15,260 nt of DNA, taken from assembly GCA_937895465.1 (NCBI GenBank), contig CALAYY010000240.1:1-15260 (forward strand), read 5' to 3'. Below the pieces are notes generated by a model. The model saw only the letters and a list, made by a program, of their open reading frames with translations, did no database searches and was not told where the DNA came from. Of the stretch, positions 8,901-15,260 are shown piece after piece. The translations under genes and the position numbers were made by a program. Each line of letters begins with the position of its first letter. Position 1 is the first letter of the stretch. This stretch comes from an uncultured Clostridia bacterium (lineage in GTDB: Bacteria; Bacillota; Clostridia; Christensenellales; DUVY01).

Positions 8901-10050
8901 ATACACCTTAAAAGAGGGAAGCATTTTGCCAGCGGGTCTAAATCTTAGCGAAAGCGGAGTGCTTTCTGGAACGCCAAAGGAGGATGTAAATTCATTTAAG
9001 TTTATCGTGCAAGCATCGTACAATACTTTTGTTAGAGAGGCGGCCTTTATTATTAGTGTTGCCGATACTAACGGTTCGATTATTTACCAAATGGACGAAA
9101 AAGTGGCTACTGCATCACTCGGAAAGGCTTACAGCTTCTCCGTAGCAGATGCAAAAATTTATAAGCCCGGCGAAACTCCAGAGGAAATTGCTAATTATCC
9201 TCCAATAACCTACACGCTTAAAAACGCAAGCAAGCTTCCAGAAGGGCTTACGCTTAATCAAGACGGAACCATCACAGGTACACCTACCAAAGAATGCATT
9301 GACTATTCATTTACAGTCACTGCAAGTGCTCTTGGATTTAAGGATAAAGATAACACCTTTACGATTTCGGTATTTTTTGACCTTAGCTTTTCGGGCAAAA
9401 CCTTAGCTGTGGGTAAAATCGGCGTTCAGTATTTTGACAAGATAGATGCTGCCGTAAGCGATAAAACGGTTTCCTATGTGCTGAAAGATCCTAACAGTTT
9501 GCCGAAAGGATTAAACTTTACCAATGGCGGATTTATTGCAGGTACGCCGATGGAAACTGTAACGGACTACGTGTTTATCGTAATTGCAAGTGCAGAATTC
9601 TGTGCACCGCAGGAGGCCGAATACAAAATTACAATCGGTCTAGCATTCAATAAAATAGAACTGCCCGACGGCAAAGCCGGTCAGGAATATTACACCTCTA
9701 TCGATACGGCACAAGGTGTGAACAATGTAACATATGCGCTGAAAGAAGGGAGCGTATTACCAGAAGGTTTAGTGCTTTCGAGCAACGGAGAGATTACTGG
9801 AACGCCTGCAAAAGCAGGAGTTTACACACTGACGCTTACAGCAAATGCTGAAGGATTGATGGGTGACGAAGTTACATTGACGCTATATATTGCAAATGCA
9901 GACAAGAGCGATAAACCCGATAAAGGCTGTGGCAGTGCTGCTATAAACTTATCGTCGGGCAGCGGATTGTTTGGATTAATGGCAGTGTTAGGTGCAGGAT
10001 TTTTATTCTCACGAAAAAGAAATACATATTCTAAGCCTGAATGTGTGTAA
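5902..10050 (+). CDS. Secreted, domain-permuted GH3 glycoside hydrolase with He_PIG-like repeats and C-terminal membrane tail
   Basis: The ATG at 5902 is chosen because AAGGAG (5887-5892) precedes it by nine bases and the 1382-residue product then starts with a signal peptide (KKHAKNR, hydrophobic core, AFA near residue 36). Residues about 60-330 match the GH3 alpha/beta sandwich, including ICEEGFTLLKNEDNALPL and the acid/base candidate E200 in SSGEGWD. A fibronectin-III-like domain follows (PFGHGLSYT, about 405-545). The GH3 TIM barrel comes last (about 645-945), with GGRNADYYSED, K807-H808, NDQEANR and the nucleophile candidate D886 in VVTDS. This order is the reverse of most GH3 enzymes but is known from ruminal clostridial beta-glucosidases. 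The usual DGP aspartate is replaced (NAGQPAG, 697-703), so activity or specificity may differ. Four He_PIG-like Ig repeats (about 965-1331, each with GTP) lead to a Cys-Gly motif, a hydrophobic segment (about 1355-1369) and basic RKR, probably a membrane anchor. The exact substrate is unknown. Confidence 0.88.
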   Translation: MKKHAKNRFINALITLMLSVTLVIPMLNSGYGRAFAIGYEAPKPVFGNYFTPDYASKEEAFQAGDDLTEEICEEGFTLLKNEDNALPLGEGARISVFGKSSKEMLYGLSSNYVHLRGSMVTLQQSLQSAGFQLNPTLINFYNSDTESGQGRGAQPTNGASVFGYNTGETPLSMYTPTVEESYTNDYNDAAVVIFSRSSGEGWDNPRTMEWNGTSYTSGGRGQLVPGARSMSDHYLQLDQNESDLLKYLGGKFNKVVVLLNTPTQFETGFLDDPGHYGYHENLKAALWLGYPGKTGIMALGRILNGEVNPSGKTVDTWARDFKQDPTWQNFSNNRESSGNRYSNLSGGNRSNYVIYKEGIYIGYRYYETRGFTEGLDNEYTATGSPNPKINGTDTTVWNDWYTANVVYPFGHGLSYTTFSQELVDAPVNGTVITENSDISLTVKVTNTGARAGKETVQIFYTAPYFGGEIEKAHVVLGGFTKTNLLEPGESQNVTVVFKVQDMASYDFSDANFNGFKGYELEAGDYEVKLMTDAHNVIDAVTYTVADDIECITDSTTGNPVENQFDDVSNYLTDTAENGGLNEKYMSRANFAGTFPTTSLKIAASSKLIPQIGVWTDSKPADTADKPYYVAPENMPNPYGNDSGDVMLSDLFGADYDDPLWDEFLDQISYDTMKRIVGDGGYRSGQNIPALGISRVINAGQPAGYMSLFSGMEGAFYAFYPSDVVLASSHNEELAYRKGVEIGNEALFGTGKGKSRFPGWYAPAVNTHRSPFGGRNADYYSEDGIIGGKMAAQVIQGAMEKGVFCFLKHFAVNDQEANRVGLLTWANEQGMREIYFKPFEICVKEGKTVAIMSALNRLGPTWVGGHYGLLTNVLRKEWGFVGAVVTDSYISSFSSTDQMIRAGGDLALGYAINTNEFNLDIEGATFRTALRNSTHNVLYIMANSMAMNTGYATPPDVISDYTGSLLPVAAVGLAYSANLGTAKINPEAFEGTPVPSDSEIKYTLKEGSILPAGLNLSESGVLSGTPKEDVNSFKFIVQASYNTFVREAAFIISVADTNGSIIYQMDEKVATASLGKAYSFSVADAKIYKPGETPEEIANYPPITYTLKNASKLPEGLTLNQDGTITGTPTKECIDYSFTVTASALGFKDKDNTFTISVFFDLSFSGKTLAVGKIGVQYFDKIDAAVSDKTVSYVLKDPNSLPKGLNFTNGGFIAGTPMETVTDYVFIVIASAEFCAPQEAEYKITIGLAFNKIELPDGKAGQEYYTSIDTAQGVNNVTYALKEGSVLPEGLVLSSNGEITGTPAKAGVYTLTLTANAEGLMGDEVTLTLYIANADKSDKPDKGCGSAAINLSSGSGLFGLMAVLGAGFLFSRKRNTYSKPECV

Positions 10051-10120
10051 AAAACAATTCTTTTTCATATTTGGTATTAGAAGAAAAGTTAAAAAAATAA
10101 AAAACGACTTTGAGGAAATT

Positions 10121-10783
10121 ATGAATAAATTTTTAATAACAATTTTAAGCACTGTGTGTTTATTTATGTTCTTGTTCGGGTTTGCATGCAACAAACCCGA
10201 CAAGAACAACAACGGCGGCAATAACGCCGGAATTAAGAGATACACCATGGAAGCGGAATATATCAATCTTGATGGTATCAGCGGCGGTGGACATTCTAGT
10301 GAAGCAAGCGGAGTGGATATGATTTACGGCGACGGAACAGACGATCAAAAGGCAAAGGGTTGGAGCAACGGTTACTTTGTAGCATTTACGCACAGGGAAG
10401 GAGTAGAATTTGAGTTTATATTCAATTCAGCAGAGGCAGCAACCGGCGTGACGATTGTTTTAAGGGTTGGCTCCGAAATGGGGGCACTGACATTCTCTCC
10501 ATCCTCGTTCTCAATCAACTTAAATGGTGATGAATTGGAATACGGCAATATGTCGATCGCACATTCCCCGATTTTGGGAGACATGGTTTTTGCCGATAAA
10601 ACTGTTGCTACAACAGCGAAGCTGGTCAAAGGCGAAAATGTGTTGAAGCTAAAGGTTCTTGCTAATGATCTTGCAGGCGGCACTACAGCCGGACCGATTA
10701 TAGATTGCGTTAAAATCACGACCGCTGCGAAGCTTACCTGGACGGACAAAACGGAAAATCCGGACAATAGGGGTGGAATTTAG
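10121..10783 (+). CDS. Probable lipoprotein with CBM6/CBM35-like carbohydrate-binding module
   Basis: The ATG at 10121 follows GAGGA (10112-10116) and gives 220 residues. Frame upstream of it is open back into the preceding gene but lacks a ribosome binding site. A hydrophobic N-terminus ends at GFAC with C23, a slightly unusual lipobox (Gly at -3), followed by an Asn/Gly-rich linker. Residues about 40-200 form one beta-rich domain that opens with YTMEAEY and closes with IIDCVKI. The EAE near the start and the Asp near the end are where CBM6/CBM35 modules bind structural calcium, so a carbohydrate-binding role fits. There is no catalytic motif. It lies 70 bp after one GH3 gene and one base before the next, so it probably helps hold the substrate near these enzymes at the cell surface. 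The module call rests on pattern recognition only. Confidence 0.72.
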   Translation: MNKFLITILSTVCLFMFLFGFACNKPDKNNNGGNNAGIKRYTMEAEYINLDGISGGGHSSEASGVDMIYGDGTDDQKAKGWSNGYFVAFTHREGVEFEFIFNSAEAATGVTIVLRVGSEMGALTFSPSSFSINLNGDELEYGNMSIAHSPILGDMVFADKTVATTAKLVKGENVLKLKVLANDLAGGTTAGPIIDCVKITTAAKLTWTDKTENPDNRGGI

Positions 10784-10784
10784 C

Positions 10785-13769
10785 ATGAAGTTCCCTTGGA
10801 AGTCAGTTGGTGTAAAGGTCTGGCTCAGTATTACGTCTATAGTGCTTGTGCTGCTGATAACAGCAACTATTGTGATTTCTTATCAACCCTTTTTATATAA
10901 TACAATAAGCTCCGTTATGGGTGGAAAAAGATTTGCACTTAAAGAGGGTAATTCGGATGACTATATGTATTATACTGCTGACTACAAAAACAAAAGCGAA
11001 GCGCTGAGAGCAGCGAATGCTTTCAATGAGCGCATCTGCGAGGAGGGTATTATTCTCTTAAAAAACGAGAATGACGCCCTGCCTCTAAAACTAGCAGAAA
11101 AAAGGATTACCGTATTCGGTAAAAACTCGACTAATCTTGTACTTGGTGGTTCGGGCTCTAATGCCAGTTCCAATGGAAGCGGTCAAGGTGCGTCAATTTA
11201 CTCAAGCCTTACTGATGCCGGCTTTATATTTAATCCAGTAATGAAAGCATTTTATGAAAGCAACGGTTCAGCAAGACCCTCTGCGCCTGGCATAGGTTCA
11301 ATTCTGACGGGCTTCCCTATATCGGAAGTGCCAATCAGCAGTTATACATCAGCAATAAGAAGCAGTTATAGCCAATATAATGATGCGGCGTTGGTGGTCT
11401 TGAGCCGTATCGGTGGCGAAGGCTTTGACTTACCTCGGACGATGTTTTGGAACGGTAGCAATTATACCACATGGTCAGGCGATCAAATTATTCCAGGTGC
11501 ACGAAGCAAGAGTGACCATTATTTGCAGCTGGATCAAAATGAAACGGATATTATAAAAGAAGCCTGTGATAATTTTGACAAGGTAATTATGGTGATTAAT
11601 TGTGCAGCGAATATGGAACTTGGTTTTTTGGATGATCTCACACATTATGCGTATAACGAAAATATCAAGGCAGCGCTTTGGATAGGCAATCCTGGTAATT
11701 CGGGCGCAAACGCTTTGGGCAAAGTTTTAAACGGGACCGTAAATCCTTCAGGGAGAACGGTTGATACATACGCTCGGGATTTTAAGCTTGACCCTACATG
11801 GAATAACTTCGGCAATAACTTAAAGGCAGATGGAAACCGTTATACCTTAAACGGCAGTGCCAGAAATGCCTATTTTGTGGAATATGAAGAAGGTATTTAC
11901 ACTGGATATCGGTATTATGAAACACGCGGCTTTACCGAAGCAGAAGACGGTAATTTGGGCTGGTACGATGAGAATGTGGTATTTCCATTTGGGTATGGGC
12001 TCAGTTATACTGATTTCAAGTGGGATGTTAGTGTTTTGTTTGAAGATAGCTCAACGCTTACCGCGGATACAGAAATCGAGATCACAGTTAAGGTAACTAA
12101 CACTGGCAACACCGCGGGAAAGGATGTTGTTCAACTTTATTATACAGCGCCGTATATAGACAAGGAGATTGAAAAAGCGCATGTTGTATTAGGCGATTTT
12201 GTTAAGACGGATTTAATTGAGCCCGGAAAAGACGACATAGTTAAGCTACGTCTTAAAGCACGCGACATGGCATCCTATGATTATAATGATGCAAACGGCA
12301 ATGGTTTTAAAGGCTTTGAACTAGATGCAGGTACTTATAAAATAAAAATCATGAAAAATGCGCATATTGTACCTGAAGCAGTGTTCAATTATGATGTAGC
12401 TGAGGGCGGAATACAATACAAAACAGATAACGCAACGGGAGCAACAATAACGAATCTATTTGATGATGTAAGCGAACATATAGAAAAGTATTTATCAAGA
12501 GCGGACTTTGAAGGTACTTGGCCGAAAGTTCTTAACGATACCGATCGTGCAGTTTCGCAAGAATTTATAAACTCTTTAACTTATAATCTGAACGACAAGC
12601 CTTCTGATCCATGGAACAGCACGATTGCGCCGAAACAGGAATCTAAAATATTATCGGATAAAAAAGCTAAGACAAAGCTGTATCAGCTATATGGGAAATC
12701 GTACGACGATCCTCAATGGGATAAGCTTTTGGATCAGCTAACTATTGGACAAATGAAAAAGCTCATTTCTGAAGGCAATTATCGTACAGGCAATATAGAT
12801 AATATCGCCAAGCCTTTGACAATAGACGCTGACGGTCCTATGGGCTTTGCAATTTTCATGGGCGACCCATCTGTATATGATACGTGTTTTTATGCGAGCG
12901 AATGTGTGGTCGGAGCGACTTGGAATATTGAGATTGCTAACGGGATGGGTAAGATGGTCGGCAATGAGGGGCTAATTGGCGATGAAAAAGGCTCTGGTCG
13001 TCCGTATTCTGGTTGGTATGCCCCCGCCATTAATATCCATCGTAGCCAATTCGGCGGTAGAAATTTTGAATATTATTCAGAGGATGGAGTGCTTTCGGGC
13101 AAGCTTGCCACAGAGGTTGTTAAGGGTGCAATGAGTAAAGGTATTTATACCTATTGCAAGCACTTTGCGCTTAATGATCAGGAAACAAATAGGGATACGA
13201 CCGGTCTTGTTACTTGGGCAAGCGAACAAGTTATGCGTGAGCTTTATTTTGTGCCGTTTGAAATGACGGTTAAGGAAGGTAAGACTACCGCGTTTATGTC
13301 GTCGTTTAACCGTATAGGCGTAACATGGGCGGGCGGGAGCTATCCGCTGCTGACAGAGCTTCTTCGTAAAGAGTGGGGTTTTAAAGGTACGGTTATAACC
13401 GACTTTAATCTTAAACCGTACATGAATTTAGACCAAATGATTCGTGCCGGCGGTGATCTTAATATTAGTCCCGGCAAAGATATATCCTCTAATTCTTCGG
13501 CAACTTCGATTGCGTCAATGAGAAAGGCTACCAAAAATATTTTGTATACCGTAGTCAACTCAAATGCAACAAACGGTATCGGAGAGGGCATTGTGTTCAG
13601 TTATGAAATGCCGTATTGGCAAATTGGCTTAATTAGTATCGATTGCTTTATTGCGGTGCTCTTGGGCGTGTGGGGATTCTTTGTTATACGCAAGGCTTAT
13701 AAGGGCCACCGTGCTGCTAATCCCGATGTTTCATCGAACGAAGCTGGTACGAATAACGCTCAGTCCTAA
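10785..13769 (+). CDS. Membrane-anchored, domain-permuted GH3 glycoside hydrolase
   Basis: The ATG at 10785 is preferred (AGGGGTGG at 10769-10776, eight bases upstream); an in-frame GTG at 10773 lies inside that ribosome binding site. The 994-residue product has an N-terminal membrane segment (about 12-33) without an obvious cleavage site and a second one near the C-terminus (about 946-968) followed by a basic tail, so both ends should be anchored with the enzyme outside. The order is alpha/beta sandwich (about 75-345, acid/base candidate E212 in GGEGFD), fibronectin-III-like domain (about 400-537), then TIM barrel (about 635-925). The barrel keeps DADGPMG (681-687), GGRNFEYYSED, K792-H793 and the nucleophile candidate D873 in VITDF, so it looks fully active. 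It is a close paralogue of the preceding GH3, sharing stretches such as SDHYLQLDQNE, but lacks the Ig repeats. Likely role: exo-acting beta-glycosidase; substrate unknown. Confidence 0.88.
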   Translation: MKFPWKSVGVKVWLSITSIVLVLLITATIVISYQPFLYNTISSVMGGKRFALKEGNSDDYMYYTADYKNKSEALRAANAFNERICEEGIILLKNENDALPLKLAEKRITVFGKNSTNLVLGGSGSNASSNGSGQGASIYSSLTDAGFIFNPVMKAFYESNGSARPSAPGIGSILTGFPISEVPISSYTSAIRSSYSQYNDAALVVLSRIGGEGFDLPRTMFWNGSNYTTWSGDQIIPGARSKSDHYLQLDQNETDIIKEACDNFDKVIMVINCAANMELGFLDDLTHYAYNENIKAALWIGNPGNSGANALGKVLNGTVNPSGRTVDTYARDFKLDPTWNNFGNNLKADGNRYTLNGSARNAYFVEYEEGIYTGYRYYETRGFTEAEDGNLGWYDENVVFPFGYGLSYTDFKWDVSVLFEDSSTLTADTEIEITVKVTNTGNTAGKDVVQLYYTAPYIDKEIEKAHVVLGDFVKTDLIEPGKDDIVKLRLKARDMASYDYNDANGNGFKGFELDAGTYKIKIMKNAHIVPEAVFNYDVAEGGIQYKTDNATGATITNLFDDVSEHIEKYLSRADFEGTWPKVLNDTDRAVSQEFINSLTYNLNDKPSDPWNSTIAPKQESKILSDKKAKTKLYQLYGKSYDDPQWDKLLDQLTIGQMKKLISEGNYRTGNIDNIAKPLTIDADGPMGFAIFMGDPSVYDTCFYASECVVGATWNIEIANGMGKMVGNEGLIGDEKGSGRPYSGWYAPAINIHRSQFGGRNFEYYSEDGVLSGKLATEVVKGAMSKGIYTYCKHFALNDQETNRDTTGLVTWASEQVMRELYFVPFEMTVKEGKTTAFMSSFNRIGVTWAGGSYPLLTELLRKEWGFKGTVITDFNLKPYMNLDQMIRAGGDLNISPGKDISSNSSATSIASMRKATKNILYTVVNSNATNGIGEGIVFSYEMPYWQIGLISIDCFIAVLLGVWGFFVIRKAYKGHRAANPDVSSNEAGTNNAQS

Positions 13770-13819
13770 TACTTTGGACAAGATGAGTGAAATCTAGAAA
13801 GATCCAAAAAATATTGAAA

Positions 13820-13848
13820 TAATTATTTAAAGTTTCTTTAGATAATTA
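13820..13848 (+). other. AT-rich hairpin after the GH3 operon
   Basis: A 13-bp near-perfect inverted repeat (13820-13832 with 13836-13848, one T-G pair) around a 3-base loop, shortly before the main terminator. It may protect the 3' end of the operon mRNA or act as a first weak terminator; no clean T run follows it. Confidence 0.5.
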
Positions 13849-13863
13849 TATATTTTACAAAAG

Positions 13864-13910
13864 AAAGAGGGGACGGAGTTATACTTCGTCCTCTTTGGTT
13901 TTGCTTTTTT
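13864..13910 (+). terminator. Rho-independent terminator of the GH3 operon
   Basis: The core stem pairs GGACGGAG (13871-13878) with CTTCGTCC (13884-13891) around TTATA, and is extended by five more pairs (13864-13868 with 13892-13896) across a two-G bulge. T-rich sequence ending in six T (13905-13910) follows. It separates the operon from the next LytTR site. Confidence 0.87.
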
Positions 13911-13915
13911 GCCGT

Positions 13916-13978
13916 GCAATTTATGCTATAGGCGCAACAGTTTATGCAGTTAGCGTTTTAACAAATTAAAATTATGAT
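13916..13978 (+). promoter_or_regulatory. LytTR box pair and promoter of the terminal GH3 gene
   Basis: GCAATTTATG (13916-13925) and ACAGTTTATG (13937-13946) start 21 bp apart, matching the pairs at 3562-3592 and in the 1087-1159 array. The first half continues as GCAATTTATGCT, identical to the first half at 3562. Two overlapping -10 candidates follow, TAAAAT (13967-13972) and TATGAT (13973-13978); neither has a good -35, again suggesting activator-dependent transcription. The exact -10 cannot be decided from sequence alone. Confidence 0.8.
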
Positions 13979-13988
13979 ACCATTAGAT

Positions 13989-14024
13989 AAAAGGAAAAGT
14001 TAAAAGGTAACCTTTTGTCCTTTT
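13989..14024 (+). other. 5' leader hairpin before the terminal GH3 gene
   Basis: AAAAGG at 14002-14007 pairs with CCTTTT at 14011-14016 around TAA, and a second AAAAGG at 13989-13994 can pair with CCTTTT at 14019-14024 as an outer stem. It lies near the predicted 5' end of the mRNA and before the ribosome binding site, so a role in mRNA stability is possible. Confidence 0.4.
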
Positions 14025-14047
14025 GAAAAATAAGCTTTGGTGGAATT

Positions 14048-15260
14048 ATGAAAAATGCAGAAATTATAAGAAAAATGTCCCTAGAAGAAAAAGCATCCAT
14101 GACGTCAGGCAAGGATTTTTGGCAGACGCAGGATATAGAAAAGCACGGGATACCGAGCATGTTTTTGGCAGACGGTCCCCATGGGATTCGTAAGCAAGCG
14201 GCTGCAGCTGACCACTTGGGTTTAAACGAAAGTATTAAAGCGACATGCTTTCCTACTGCTGCGTCTATGGCAAACACTTGGGATACGGACTTGGCCGAGA
14301 TAATGGGAACTGCGTTAGGTACAGAAGCTGTTTGCCAACAAGTCAATGTCTTGCTGGGACCTGGTATCAACATCAAACGTAATCCACGCTGCGGCAGGAA
14401 CTTTGAGTATTATTCAGAGGATCCGTACCTAACAGGCAAAATGGCGGCTTCTTACATTAAGGGAATACAATCTCAGGGTGTAGCCGCATGCGCTAAGCAC
14501 TTTGCCGCTAACAACCAAGAAGACAGACGAATGGTAATGGACACCATTGTAGATGAACGTGCATTGCGTGAAATATACCTGACTGCTTTTGAGATGGCAG
14601 TTAAAAACGGTGGTGTCAAGGCTGTTATGTCTTCATATAACCGTCTTAACGGACAATATGCCAATGAAAACGAGCATTTGCTTGTAGATATTTTGCGTAA
14701 AGAATGGGGATTTGAGGGCATGGTAGTAACCGACTGGGGCGGAAACAATGACAGAGTTGAGGCACTCAAATGCGGCAACGAACTGGAAATGCCGACTAGC
14801 GGAGGAGAAACCAACAAGGATATAATCCAAGCTATTAAAGAAGGAAGACTGGATGAAAAGATACTGGATGAAAACCTTGATAGATTATTAAATACAATTT
14901 TTGAAACATCACAAGCATTAAAAAATTCTACATGCAAGTTTGATATAGACAAACACCATCGTATAGCTCAAAATGGAGCTAAATCCAGCATAGTTCTTCT
15001 TAAGAATGAAAACAATGTATTACCCGTTAAGTCTAAGACCAAAGTAGCGATAATAGGTGATTTTGCAAGACTGTCTAGGTATCAGGGAGCAGGCTCGTCA
15101 ATAGTCAATCCAACAAAGGTAGATAATGCAATAGACAACCTTAAGGATTATGACTTTGAAACTGTAGGATTTGAGGCTGGATTTAAAAGATACGGCACAA
15201 AAAGCAAAGGACTTATTAAAAAGGCGTTAGCCTTGGCACAAAAAGCAGAGGTCATACTTT
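14048..15260 (+). CDS. GH3 beta-glucosidase-type enzyme, canonical order, cytoplasmic (3' end beyond window)
   Basis: The frame opens at the ATG at 14048, with GGTGGA (14039-14044) close upstream as a modest ribosome binding site, and stays open to the window edge: 404 residues are visible, about half of a typical 700-800-residue enzyme. There is no signal peptide, so the product should be cytoplasmic. Unlike the two upstream GH3 enzymes it has the normal order: TIM barrel first (LADGPHGI with D42, GRNFEYYSEDP at 116-126, K150-H151, nucleophile candidate D229 in VVTDWGG), then the start of the alpha/beta sandwich (SSIVLLKNENNVLP at 313-326). All barrel residues expected for a beta-glucosidase are present. 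Its own LytTR box pair at 13916-13946 suggests co-induction with the surface enzymes; it would hydrolyse imported oligosaccharides or glycosides. The acid/base residue and any C-terminal domains lie beyond the window. Confidence 0.93.
   Translation, partial: MKNAEIIRKMSLEEKASMTSGKDFWQTQDIEKHGIPSMFLADGPHGIRKQAAAADHLGLNESIKATCFPTAASMANTWDTDLAEIMGTALGTEAVCQQVNVLLGPGINIKRNPRCGRNFEYYSEDPYLTGKMAASYIKGIQSQGVAACAKHFAANNQEDRRMVMDTIVDERALREIYLTAFEMAVKNGGVKAVMSSYNRLNGQYANENEHLLVDILRKEWGFEGMVVTDWGGNNDRVEALKCGNELEMPTSGGETNKDIIQAIKEGRLDEKILDENLDRLLNTIFETSQALKNSTCKFDIDKHHRIAQNGAKSSIVLLKNENNVLPVKSKTKVAIIGDFARLSRYQGAGSSIVNPTKVDNAIDNLKDYDFETVGFEAGFKRYGTKSKGLIKKALALAQKAEVIL

Noticed and set aside
9901..10050. 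Sortase (LPXTG) cell-wall anchor on the first GH3
   Set aside because: No LPXTG-like motif precedes the C-terminal hydrophobic segment; only a Cys-Gly motif is present.
9992..10120. Start of the CBM-like lipoprotein inside the preceding gene
   Set aside because: The extension overlaps the GH3 C-terminal tail in another frame, lacks a ribosome binding site and would bury the lipoprotein signal.
10773..10784. GTG start of the second GH3
   Set aside because: The GTG is part of the G-rich ribosome binding site for the ATG at 10785.
14473..14952. Reverse-strand open frame of 159 codons, and similar ones at 13972-14376, 3624-4136, 92-637 and 10372-10767
   Set aside because: All lie opposite clearly coding + strand genes, resemble no known family and have compositions typical of antisense shadows.

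Overview
The window reads as a low-to-moderate GC Firmicutes-type chromosome, probably a carbohydrate-degrading clostridium. This is inferred from the ATP-type pckA, the AgrA/AgrC-like LytTR two-component pair, strong AGGAGG-type ribosome binding sites, lipoprotein signals, and circularly permuted family 3 glycoside hydrolases of the kind known from Ruminococcus albus and Butyrivibrio. Every supported gene lies on the + strand. No phage, insertion sequence, tRNA, rRNA or CRISPR array is visible.

Layout. Positions 2-973 hold the 3' part of pckA (phosphoenolpyruvate carboxykinase), closed by a strong terminator at 1019-1051. A roughly 490-bp intergenic region follows, with four 10-bp direct repeats on an exact 21-bp period. 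A LytTR response regulator (1463-2176) overlaps by 4 bp a membrane GHKL histidine kinase (2173-3486). A probable four-gene operon comes next: a TTG-started lipoprotein with Ig-like and InlB-type repeats (3679-5778), a secreted domain-permuted GH3 enzyme with four He_PIG-like Ig repeats and a C-terminal membrane tail (5902-10050), a small lipoprotein with a CBM6/35-like module (10121-10783), and a second permuted GH3 enzyme with a membrane segment at each end (10785-13769). A strong terminator (13864-13910) closes it. The last gene, running off the window at 14048, is a GH3 beta-glucosidase-type enzyme in the normal domain order, with no signal peptide.

The main result is regulatory. The motif [AG]CA[AG]TTTATG, which fits the published LytTR-box consensus, occurs as direct repeats with an exact 21-bp period in three intergenic regions: four copies upstream of the two-component genes, two upstream of the lipoprotein-GH3 operon, and two upstream of the cytoplasmic GH3 gene. 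The paired sites upstream of the two glycosidase transcription units share the same first half (GCAATTTATGCT). The simplest reading is a self-contained regulon: the membrane kinase senses an unknown signal, the LytTR regulator binds all three regions, and the cell makes a surface set (binding lipoproteins plus two anchored GH3 enzymes) together with an intracellular GH3 enzyme that could finish the imported products. The substrate, the signal and any transporter are not visible here.
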